From Prototheca cutis (lineage: Eukaryota; Chlorophyta; Trebouxiophyceae; Chlorellales; Chlorellaceae): a stretch of 64,000 nucleotides of DNA. Shown one piece after another: positions 55,788 through 64,000 of the stretch. The translations under genes and the position numbers were made by a program. A model generated the notes under the pieces. It was given only the letters and a program-made list of their open reading frames with translations, was not told the origin of the DNA and made no database searches. The stretch spans positions 558,246-622,245 of the forward strand of contig BCIH01000003.1 in NCBI GenBank assembly GCA_002897115.2, given 5' to 3'. Within the stretch, counting starts at the first letter, position 1, and each line of letters opens with the position of its first letter.

Positions 55788-55957
55788 TCAAGCTGTCCGG
55801 TCCGGGTCGGCCGTCACACGGTCCAGTTCCCTCGCCGCGACATCTGTAGCATTTTGTTTTGTTGTTTGCATGTGTTTGCATTGTGAGAATGAACGGTGGG
55901 ACTGCATGTGTTTCTGGGTGGGTATTGAACCCCCAACCCCCCCCCCCCCANAAAAAA

Positions 55958-55988
<31 letters not shown>

Positions 55989-56699
55989 AATAAAAAATGG
56001 CCGCTCGATTCACCCGAGCAAAGGAACCCCCCTCAAACAGACAACTGTCAACCTCATCCCCCAGCATACACACATACAATCATACCTGTGGCGGAACAGG
56101 ATGGGTACCGGATGCAGTAGTCGAGCGTGAACACAGTAAGGGGGACGGCGAGCAAGAGGCCCCACACACCCAGCGAGTGTTCGGCAAAGACGAGGACGCA
56201 CAGGACGAGGAGTGGGTGGAGTTTGAGGTGTGCCGAGTAGATGGCCGGGTTGAGGCCATACGCTTCGACGAAATGCACGCCTGTGACCATGACGAGGACG
56301 AGGGCCAATTTCCCAAAGCCGTACTCGGTCAGGGCGACAAAAGCGATGGGCGCGGTGGAGATGATGACGCCCGCAATGGGAATGAAGCCACAGATGAAGA
56401 CAAAGAGCGAGAGTAGGCCCGCGCCGGGGATGCGCAGCGCCCACATGCCCAGCGCCGTCAGCGCCGTGTTGACCAGCGCAATCTGGGCCTGGCACTGCAG
56501 CGCTTTGCCAAACAGCCGCGCAAACACCGCCAGGGACGGTGCCACCGCATTATACACCGGGGCCAGCCGCGAAGTGCGCAGCGATGCAGCGCCGGCCGCG
56601 ATGCCGGGCAAATCCCAGACCATCATGAACGACAGGATCAGTGACACGCCCAACTGTGTTTGTGGCGGGAGGGGGCGGGAGGGGGTATTCATCTATTTA

Positions 56700-56743
<44 letters not shown>

Positions 56744-58746
56744 GGGGGGACCTTAAGCAATGCCTTTGAAGGGCTATACACGAACACAAGTGGGTCCTCA
56801 GATTCGCCTTTACTCTCAGCATGTCCAGCCCGGGCAGGAAAGCAGCAGCCTGGATTCCCCAGGGAAGCCGCGAGGAAGCCAGGGGCAATAACCCCCGCTC
56901 CCCGAAAAGGGAACCCAGCCCGGCTTTCTCAACGCCACAGGCAACGCTTTAGCCGGCGCTGCAGAAAGTCAGCACTCGGCCCGGCAGCCGCGCTGGGAAA
57001 GAGGCGAGGCTTCCCGCTTCCGGCAGTGCTATGCCAAGGCAACACCACCTCGGCCGCCACATTCCAGCAGGAGGGCAACCGAGCTGGACTTTAGCTTGAC
57101 ACTGTCGGAGCGTGAATGCCTCTTCTCCCGCAACTCCCAGGAGCCGCCAGGGCAGGCCGCCATGCCGCGCGGCACGAGATGCTCTGTTTACTGAATCTCT
57201 CTTCACCGGCCCTGGCAATAACAGTCATTCACTGTTGTCTGGAGCCCCTCCCTCCCACATCCCCATCCCCCAAATCCCCGGATCATCATCCCACCTGAAT
57301 GGCAAAGCGGCTGGTGAAGGAGAGGATATCCGACGTGAAGGTGGCTGCCGCGTTGGTGTACTGCCGCAGTACCTTTTGCAGTGCCAGGCCAAGGTACTGT
57401 GTCCGAGCGGGCCCAATCGCCTGCAAGTGAGAAGGGGTGCAGGGGTTGAGCACATGATATCAGGAGAGGGTATCGGTGGGTGGAGTCTGCAAGTGCGCTA
57501 CACAAAGGCCTTTTTGAATGTGGCCGCCAGGCGGGCACGCCTTCAGTACCGTTGTTAGAGGGAGCAGCAGACCGGGACCCAACTCAGACCAACCACCGCC
57601 ACCACCACACCCACCGCATCGAGTTCCTGGTAGTTGATGGCATGTGTCACATCCTCGCTCGATACGATGAGCAGAAAGTGTTCCATTGCATCCATGACAC
57701 CGTCACTAATCGTTGGGAAGTTGATTGGAGGTTGGCTGGCCGGGAAGGTGCCCATTTCAGGTTTGGGGACGGTGGGGACCCCATACAGAAGCCTGCTGCC
57801 CCCCATACAGAACCTTGTTGCCCCCAACCCACCCCAAAATAAACCTACACATCACTCCCGTTCACTCACCCCAAGCCTGCCCGCATCTTCTCCAGGACGA
57901 TGACCCAGAGGTTCTCTGTCTGCAGGCGGTTGACAAAGTCAAAGCCCTCGCGGACGACGTCGGGGATGATGAGGAAGCCAAACAACGTGAAGATGGAGAT
58001 GATGGCCACAAAGTAAGCGATGACCAGCACATGCCGTCGCGTGTCGGGGCTCAGCCGCCGCAGCAACGGCGTGTTCTGGGCCGACTTGACAAAGCTGTTG
58101 CCGATGAAGGAGACGATGAAGGTGCCCATCATGATCTGCATGGACATTGGCGTGCCGGCAGTGGATGTATGGATTTAGAAAGCAACGGCCTCGGGGACTT
58201 GGAGCACGAACCCTAACATGATATCGTGAGTGCGAGCGTGTGTGATGGCATACCATCGGCGCCCTTGGAGCCACATGGCCTCCAGTGGCAGACACAGGCT
58301 GGGCTGCGCCGCCCATGGCCCAAACAATTCAGACCCATTGCCATGCAGTATATAATAACATTCACCACCAGTCCAAAGCGCACTCCAAAGAACTCTCGGA
58401 GCTGGCAAAAGGCGAGGATGGCCACCGTCCATGATGCCAGTTTGGGCCAGGGCAGGTTGATGGCTGCATGGATCACCTCTGCCAGGCTTCGCTGCTGGGG
58501 CCGCTCCTGGCTGCGGCCCAGCTCCGGTCCGGGCACATTGAGCTTGAAAGCATCATGGGAGTCGCAGTGAGAGCCAGAGGGCCCGACCTCCGCGCCAGGC
58601 GGCCGGAGCGGGGAGGGATGGCCCAGCCGACGGAGATGCCGGTGCTGGGCCCCGAGACGGCATCTCCACGCCGGGGCACGGCAAGAGGGACGCCATGCAG
58701 GGACATGGCCTTGATGAGGTAAACGCGCGCCTGTGAATGCGCTGCT
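55788..58746 (-). CDS. AI-2E/PerM-family membrane permease
   Basis: Six minus-strand exons: 58746-58369, 58135-57870, 57705-57615, 57420-57295, 56653-56086, 55843-55788; phases match, about 494 residues. The first 90 residues are basic and Ser/Pro/Arg-rich (likely plastid targeting), then membrane segments: LASWTVAILAFCQL, VLVIAYFVAIISIFTLFGFL, LGVSLILSFMMVWDL, ALTALGMWALRIPGAGLLSL, FVFICGFIPIAGVIISTAPI, LALVLVMVTGVHFVEAYGLN and LLVLCVLVFAEHSLGVWGLL. The block FIPIAGVIIS and the PAIYSAHLKLHPLLVL segment are AI-2E/PerM hallmarks. Bacterial members export autoinducer-2 or act in Na+/H+ exchange; algal and plant plastid homologues have no settled substrate. Introns contain a GT repeat (56703-56742) and an AAAT repeat with a poly-C run. 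Confidence 0.83.
55937..55997. repeat. Poly-C run and (AAAT)n microsatellite
   Basis: About 14 C, an N, then about ten AAAT units inside the last intron of the AI-2E gene. Confidence 0.9.
56703..56742. repeat. (GT)n microsatellite, about 20 units
   Basis: Inside the AI-2E intron 57294-56654, about 50 nt from the acceptor on the sense strand, where it reads (CA)n. Confidence 0.92.
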
Positions 58747-58860
58747 CATGGCCAAATCTGGGGTGCTCTGACTTGACCCCAGCCCGGCAAGGCAAGGTCA
58801 GTCCCAAGGGACAACAGCCCTGGCGCCAAGTTCTTACCGCGATCCCATCCTAGTCACGCG

Positions 58861-59916
58861 ATGGATGAATTATTGAATTCTATATATGGAGGGTGCAGTG
58901 TCCATGCAGATGGCGCTGGCTGTGGGATCCTGGTGCGGGTTTCGGAATGGGCAATGCAGCCGGCACACCTGCCCGCTTCCCGAGTTCCATGTTCGCTGCC
59001 AGCGCCTGGCAGGGACCTGCAAGCCAAACCAGGAACGAGAACGCCGCGCCGCACTTGCGCCATGCATGTTTGCATTAAGCAACTGTGAATACGTGTGGCC
59101 ATTGAAGGAAACTTGGCTGCATGTGGGTGGAAGACGTGCTTTTGGGCGCCTTCAGCTCGGGAGTGAACGTGCGTCGAGGCGGGAGGGCAAGTGGCCGGGC
59201 CGGCCGTATCCATCACATGGCCATGCGGACTTGTTCACCGGATGATTCAAGTCATTACACTGCGACTACCTGCCTCATGTGCGCAGAGACCGACCTTGGT
59301 GCTGCTGAACGTGGTCCTCGCCTGCTGTGGTCTCACACTAGTGGGCCTCCTGTTTCTCGTGGGAGGAGCATCCCCGGCACTGCTGGTCCACCTCTGCCTG
59401 GTCCTGGTGCTGGCAGTTGTCGTTGCGGCTGCCATCAATTGGTGGGTACCTCCTGGGGCCGCTCTGCTGGACTGGAAGGCTGCCACGGCCAAACCTGCGA
59501 CCTGCGAGGGAATGGATGGGGCCTGTGTGACTGGCACCACAAGGCCCCGTTGAACAGTTGTGCCTGTGCAGTGGAAATATACATGTGTGCATGCGTGCCG
59601 AACCAAGATGTGGATTTGCCGGCCCTGTCATGAAGGGGGGGTTGATTGTCTGCGCGCGCGGCATGGGCCGCATGGCGGCCCTGCCGCCCCGCTGCTTGTG
59701 TCCCTCCTTCCCGTGCCCACCCACGACTTCTCCTGCACCGCTTTGCTCCACAGGCTTGTGAGCGAGACCGGTGTCGTAGAGGTGGGTGCCCAGCGCGAGG
59801 CGCTGTTTGGTAAACCCGCTCCGGAGCTGTCCCGGAACAGCACCTCGGCCGAATCGCTGGCAGTCAGGGCGGACAGCCCTTGCTCCAAGCGACGAGAGCT
59901 TTCAAAGGATAAGTAG
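58861..59916 (+). CDS. PKR1-like ER membrane protein (V-ATPase assembly factor family, tentative)
   Basis: Exons 59289-59441 and 59754-59916 are well supported; a 32-nt first exon 58861-58892 (MDELLNSIYG) keeps phase but has a weak donor and contains a TATATA that could instead be promoter. Total about 115 residues. The core is two membrane helices, TLVLLNVVLACCGLTLVGLL and VHLCLVLVLAVVVAAAINWL, with a short loop, followed by a charged Ser-rich tail ending in RRELSKDK. This size and layout match yeast Pkr1, an ER protein needed for assembly of the V-ATPase Vo sector. Family identity rests on topology and the ...NW(L/F) end of helix 2, so confidence is moderate. The stop is 37 bp from the next gene's ATG on the same strand. 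Confidence 0.5.
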
Positions 59917-59953
59917 GCAGCATTTTACTGGCAGCCAATAAAAGGCTCCAGCC

Positions 59954-61453
59954 ATGGCGCTTGCCTGCGCCGCGGCTGCGCTGACCACTGCAGTCCGCAC
60001 CCGAGCCCTGCACGGCACCGCCGCAGCGCGGGAGCGCATAGCAGTGGGCATCTCTGGCGGCGTTGACTCGGCCGTGGCGGCGCTGCTGCTCAAGCAGCAG
60101 GGCCACGACGTGCGCGGCGTGTTCATGCGCAACTGGGACGAGGGCGAGGAGACGGGGAACAGGAATTGCTCGGTGGAGGAGGACGCCCGTGCGGCCGCGG
60201 CGGTGTGCCGCCACCTGGAAATCCCGCTGGAAGAAGTGGACTTTGTGTCCCAGTACTGGAACAAGGTTGGCGCGCCGGGAATTTGATTTTCCTTGTTTCT
60301 TGGAGAAAACAGGGGGTAGTAGAGAGACGATGCGGCCGCACCCATTGCTGTGTTGTGTACACTGCCCAGTTGCTTGCTGACCGTGCTTGCGCTGTCTTTC
60401 TTTGTCCCCGAAACCTAAGCTGCTCCCAAGCTCACTCGTTCCCCTGTCCATCCACCGACACGACAACAGGTGTTTGAGGATTTCCTGGCACAGTGTTCAC
60501 GCAACTTGACGCCCAACCCTGACCTTGCCTGCAACCGGTTCATTAAATTTGACGCGCTGGTGGAGCATGCGCAGCGGTCGGGCTGCGACGCGGTGGCTAC
60601 TGGGCACTACGCACGGCTGATCCCCGGCGACCCGCCCGCACTGCTCCGGGGCGCCGACCGCGACAAGGACCAGTCGTACTTTCTTGCTGCTGTGAGACCG
60701 GACCGCCTGACCGCGGCACGGTTCCCGCTGGGCGACTGGCTGAAGCCCGACGTGCGGCGGCTGGCATGGGGGGCCGGGCTGGCGGCCGCGGCGGAGCGGC
60801 GCAGCAGCGCGGGCATCTGTTTCATCGGCCGGCGCCGATTTGGTTCGTTCCTGGAGCAGTACCTTGATCCTGTTCCGGGGGAGTTTGTGGACGCGGAGAC
60901 GGGTGAATCTCTCGGCCCCTGTCCAAACTTGCTGGCTCTCACCGTCGGCCAGCGGGCAGGCCTGTCGGGCGGCGCGGCGCGGACCTACGTCGCGGGCAAG
61001 GACGCGCGGCGCCGGGTCGCCCACGTCGTCACGGGCTGGTCCGGTCACCCAGCGCTGCTGACGCGCACGGCGCTGCTGCGACCGGCGCACTGGCTGGATG
61101 GCGGGATGGCCACGGAGACGCTTGCTGCGGGCGGTGAGCTGCGCCTGCAATACAAGGCACGGTACGGCCAGGCCCCGGCAGCGTGCACGATGCGTCTTGC
61201 GCGGCACGGCCGACCGTTTGAACCCAGCGCGCTGTGCGACCTGCTTCCGGAAGACAGCGATGTCCCAGCCGATGCGCTCATCGCCGAGTTTGACGAGCCC
61301 GCCACGGCCATCACACCGCATCAGGCGTTTGTCATGTATGACGGCGAGCGCTGCCTGGGCCACGCGCTGATTGCACGGCCGGGGCTGACGGTGTTTGAGG
61401 AGGCGGGACGCGTGCCGGTCGAGCGGCCCACCTGGCTCCTTGCCCGAGGCTGA
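59954..61453 (+). CDS. TRMU: tRNA-specific 2-thiouridylase (MnmA/TRMU)
   Basis: Two exons, 59954-60265 and 60470-61453, phase 0, 431 residues. The N-terminal 25 residues suit a mitochondrial or plastid presequence. The PP-loop SGGVDS is at 34-39, followed by GVFMRNWDEG, EDARAAAAVCRHLEI, then LTPNPDLACNRFIKF (first catalytic Cys), DAVATGHYARL, DKDQSYFLAAV, and the second catalytic Cys in SSAGICFIG. The C-terminal half has GQRAGLSGG and a beta-barrel. MnmA puts sulphur on the wobble uridine of tRNA for Lys, Glu and Gln, using a persulphide relay between the two Cys. Its start is only 37 bp from the upstream stop codon, so its promoter must lie within the preceding gene, or the two are co-transcribed. 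Confidence 0.94.
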
Positions 61454-62170
61454 TTGCTTGTTTCATGCTCTTTGCCCCCTTGGCGTTTTAGAGATCCCTA
61501 GCATGTACAGTAGGAATGATATTGCCTATCCTCAAAGGGAAGATACAGAGTCTTGGGAAATGGTGACCCGAAATCAGAAAAATGGGCCCCAGGGGGACCC
61601 CAAAATCTGGCTGCACCCCCCCACACAAGCGGCGGGCGCCGGCCCGGCGGAGAGTAGGCGCTACACGAGGTTGCCAGGCAGCAAAGTAGCTGGGTGCGAC
61701 TCACAGCACGCGTTCAATGGAACTGATCCGCGGCGGAGGTCTGCGGCAAATCTTGCGGATCAGATTTAGATGGAACAGCCGGGGTGAGCTTGATTTTCAC
61801 CATCAAAAGGGCCAGCGCGGCGCTGCCGGCGCTCGTTGTGATGCGCAGCTGCCGACAGATCAGTCGCATACACGGCATGCACGAGAGACGTGTGAGACTC
61901 CTTGCGCAAGCAAATGCTCAGCTCCAGATAACCAGCAATTGCACCCTGGAACGAAATAGAATCTTTCCTTGAGCTCTCGACTGCCAAGGTGCTGCGATAT
62001 CCCAAGGAAGCAGGCACCATGCCAGACAGTCGAGGGCAGGCCTCCCTTCCGGCCTGCGACTACGAGAGAGCCCGCCTTGATCGAATCCAAAGGAACAAGC
62101 GCATCCTTCAGGTGCCCTGTGGTTTGACATGACCTATATAAGCACTGGGATTGTGTGTGTTTTCGCGCAG
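61454..62170. promoter_or_regulatory. Intergenic with a TATA box near the right end
   Basis: About 717 bp. CCTATATAAGC at about 62130-62139 is a good TATA box for a start site near 62160, ahead of the unknown gene. An upstream ATG exon 61717-61783 (MELIRGGGLRQILRIRF...) would join the next exon in phase but lies upstream of that TATA box, so only one of the two readings can be right. Confidence 0.45.
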
Positions 62171-62994
62171 TAGCCCTGGACAAGAACTGTTCCTGGGCCT
62201 CATCCACACACCTGCAGGAGCTCGGGATCGAGCAGCCCGCGCTGGCACGCAGTGGCGAGCCCAAGACGCGCGCGCGCCCTCGCCTGCCCAGGGACTCGCA
62301 TGCGAACGAGAGCGAGTCGGCACCTGTGCCAGGCAGGCGCTCCAGGAGGCTGCAGGGCGCCACAGTCGAGTTTCAGCAGCTGGGCGACACCACCATTCTC
62401 GATGCCAAGCGCAGCACCGATGCGAGCGGCGATGTACACACTGTCAGGTGGGACGATGGTGGCATGTCCTTAGGGACATGGGTGCCCTAGGCATCACCAT
62501 GTGCGGGGCCAGCCAGCCTGCCTCTGGGAATATACCCGCCAACGCTCACCACTGCCACAGGCCCAAGGCAATATACCGGCCACCCACGGAGACAGACAAG
62601 ACGGCACTGGACTCCCACAACCTGTACCGCATCCGCAGCATGTCGCATGTTGCGTTGCAACGTCGCATTTGGAAGATACGACGGGTCGACAAGCTTGAGT
62701 CCTTCATAGAGGTGCGCTGGGTGCGTGCTGTTCTGGAAGGTTGGGTGGCGCTGGAGCAAAGGGAAGCCTGATGCATTGGCCCAGCACAAAATAGGCAGTG
62801 GTGCCTGTGAATGCTGTCTGTTTGTCTCTCTTTGCAGCACCCGCTGGAGTGGCCCCAGCACGCGTCGCTCCTCACAACATCGACTCGACTTCGTGCGGTT
62901 GCATGTTTGCCCTGCTCAACAGGTGTTGGTCGCCTGCGAAGAAACCGAGTTGGCTGCAGAGGCACGCGAGGCCCTGGCATCGTTGAAAGGCTGA
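62171..62994 (+). CDS. Unknown protein, 5' end unresolved
   Basis: Exons 62171-62447, 62561-62711 and 62923-62994 join in phase. I do not recognise the family. The first exon encodes a basic, disordered stretch (EPKTRARPRLPRDSHANESE; PGRRSRRLQG) and VEFQQLGDTTILDAKRSTDA; the second and third form a helical C-terminus, MSHVALQRRIWKIRRVDKLE then SFIEVLVACEETELAAEA, ending ALASLKG. That last block has the look of a conserved short helical domain. There is no in-frame ATG in the first exon, so the start must be upstream (candidate 61717-61783) or at an unusual codon. The RRSRRLQG motif resembles basic nuclear-protein N-termini, which is only a hint. Confidence 0.5.
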
Positions 62995-63520
62995 TGGTGT
63001 GGGAGCTGGAGTGCAGGTACACATGGAACCTCCAATGGGCACTTGGCCCTTTCTCTTGCACAACCCCCCACACGCATGCACACAAAGCTCTCGAGACTTG
63101 ACAGGCAGTCGTGACACGAAGCACACTTAATTTGATGTTGACAATGTCATGGTGTGTCAAACCGGTGCACACGCAAGTGTGTCGTCCCTCAGATTATACA
63201 CCGCACCCGCAAGAGCTCTAAAAAAGTGTCATCGGCACTGCCAGCTGACTCTGGGGTTCCTCAGCGTGTCCAGAGCACACATGGGTTGGTGCCCAAACCT
63301 CCTGTAGCCATGGCCTACGCGCCAGAAATGAAAAACAGCCACGACGGGGGGCGGCCCTCGAGGCGCACATGCCGGGCTACGACGGGTCTCTGTCTTCTCC
63401 AGTGTGGATGCAGGCAAGGCGGAGGCTGAGAGGGCCTCCTGCCCTACATCTCCGGTGCCGTGCCCCGTCAGCACAGGCCTATCACCGCCTCAACCATCAC
63501 GGCGTCAGTAACATGGGATT
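62995..63520. other. Intergenic, convergent 3' flanks
   Basis: 526 bp between the two unknown genes at the right end; nothing recognised. Confidence 0.4.
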
Positions 63521-64000
63521 TCACCCCAGGATGCCATCATCACGCCGCTTGACGATGGCTGAGGCGGCTTGGAGCATTTCCAGCGTCCCAAACAGACTGC
63601 CCAGCTGTACGAGCATGGCGACTGCCAGCATGCGGAGCATGCCCCTGCCTGCCGCCGCCGAACCCCGGCACCGCTCCGGCAGGCGGTCCGCGTAGTCTAC
63701 GGTGCGTGCCACCAGCGTCCTGGCCTGCAGCTGCTGCTCCCATCGCGCCTGCCAGGCGGACCGTGCCAGCTGTGCGTGGCGGCCGCTCGCGCCCGCATAG
63801 CCGTCCTCCCCCTGCTGCCGCCGCAGCGCGTCGCCCACGCTCGCGCCCNAGGCCTTGAGCTCCTGGAAAGCCATCGCACGTTCCATGGTGGTGGCATTGG
63901 TCTCAGCGCCATGCAGCAACCGCACCGCCTCGGCATGGGTCAGTGGAGTGTTTGTGCTGCCCAGTCGCAATTCCACGTTCCTGATTGTAACCGTCGGTGG
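63521..64000 (-). CDS. Unknown protein, 3' part (5' end outside window)
   Basis: An open frame of about 150 codons runs from the right window edge to a stop at 63521. I do not recognise it. It is largely helical: TPLTHAEAVRLLHGAETNAT, TMERAMAFQELKA, ALRRQQGEDGYAG, a long Gln/Arg-rich helix (QARWEQQLQARTLVARTVDY), then one probable membrane segment MLRMLAVAMLVQLGSLFGTL, and a short basic end KRRDDGILG. It could be a single-pass or tail-anchored membrane protein. An N lies at 63849. An intron border near 63985 (CAG/GAACG) is possible. Confidence 0.5.
   Translation of the reverse strand, partial: PPTVTIRNVELRLGSTNTPLTHAEAVRLLHGAETNATTMERAMAFQELKAXGASVGDALRRQQGEDGYAGASGRHAQLARSAWQARWEQQLQARTLVARTVDYADRLPERCRGSAAAGRGMLRMLAVAMLVQLGSLFGTLEMLQAASAIVKRRDDGILG

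Noticed and set aside
58861..58892. TATATA at 58880-58886 as the TATA box of the PKR1-like gene
   Set aside because: Not fully rejected: the coding reading gives a phase-correct start exon, which I preferred, but a promoter role remains possible.

Overview
The window is nuclear DNA from a GC-rich, intron-rich unicellular green alga, most likely a trebouxiophyte of the Chlorella/Auxenochlorella type. The evidence is many short GT-AG introns, plastid-type genes (threonine deaminase, an organelle PPR protein, an AI-2E/PerM-type permease), a plant-like ATP-phosphofructokinase, a chlorophyte-style U1 snRNA gene, and Arp2/3, V-ATPase and kinesin genes side by side. Species assignment is inference. 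Scattered N positions suggest a draft assembly.

Layout, left to right: 3' end of a CobW/ZNG1 metallochaperone (+); ER metallopeptidase ERMP1-like (-); gluconokinase (-); repeat copy 1 (+); PCF11 (-); repeat copy 2 (-); intronless ARPC1 (-); repeat copy 3 (+); SMPD4-like (+); an unknown coiled-coil protein (+); an 8-Cys secreted protein (+); ATP-PFK (-); RTF2 (+); U1 snRNA (+); mARC-type MOSC protein (-); repeat copy 4 (+); PITHD1 (-); CW zinc-finger protein (+); V-ATPase subunit C (+); threonine deaminase (-); cytochrome c peroxidase (+); kinesin (+); XRN-like nuclease (-); SEC11 (+); PPR protein (-); class 3 lipase (-); AI-2E permease (-); PKR1-like (+); MnmA/TRMU (+); one unknown gene (+); one partial unknown gene (-). 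Exon joints were set by matching GT..AG sites, codon phase and protein-family continuity; where they are uncertain the entry says so.

The genes are ordinary housekeeping loci and do not form a pathway cluster. Loose links exist: V-ATPase subunit C and a V-ATPase assembly-factor-like gene; SEC11 and several secretory/ER proteins; PCF11, XRN, RTF2 and U1 in RNA or genome maintenance.

The most unusual content is a four-copy family of ~600-bp elements with near-perfect terminal inverted repeats next to TA. Each carries a decayed ORF that ends in a zinc-ribbon/WNRD motif like the C-terminus of TnpB/Fanzor RNA-guided nucleases, followed by a conserved structured non-coding tail. Two inverted copies bracket ARPC1, the only complete intronless protein gene here. 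A second feature is that long homopolymer G/C tracts and GT/CA repeats lie almost exclusively in introns, often directly at splice sites.
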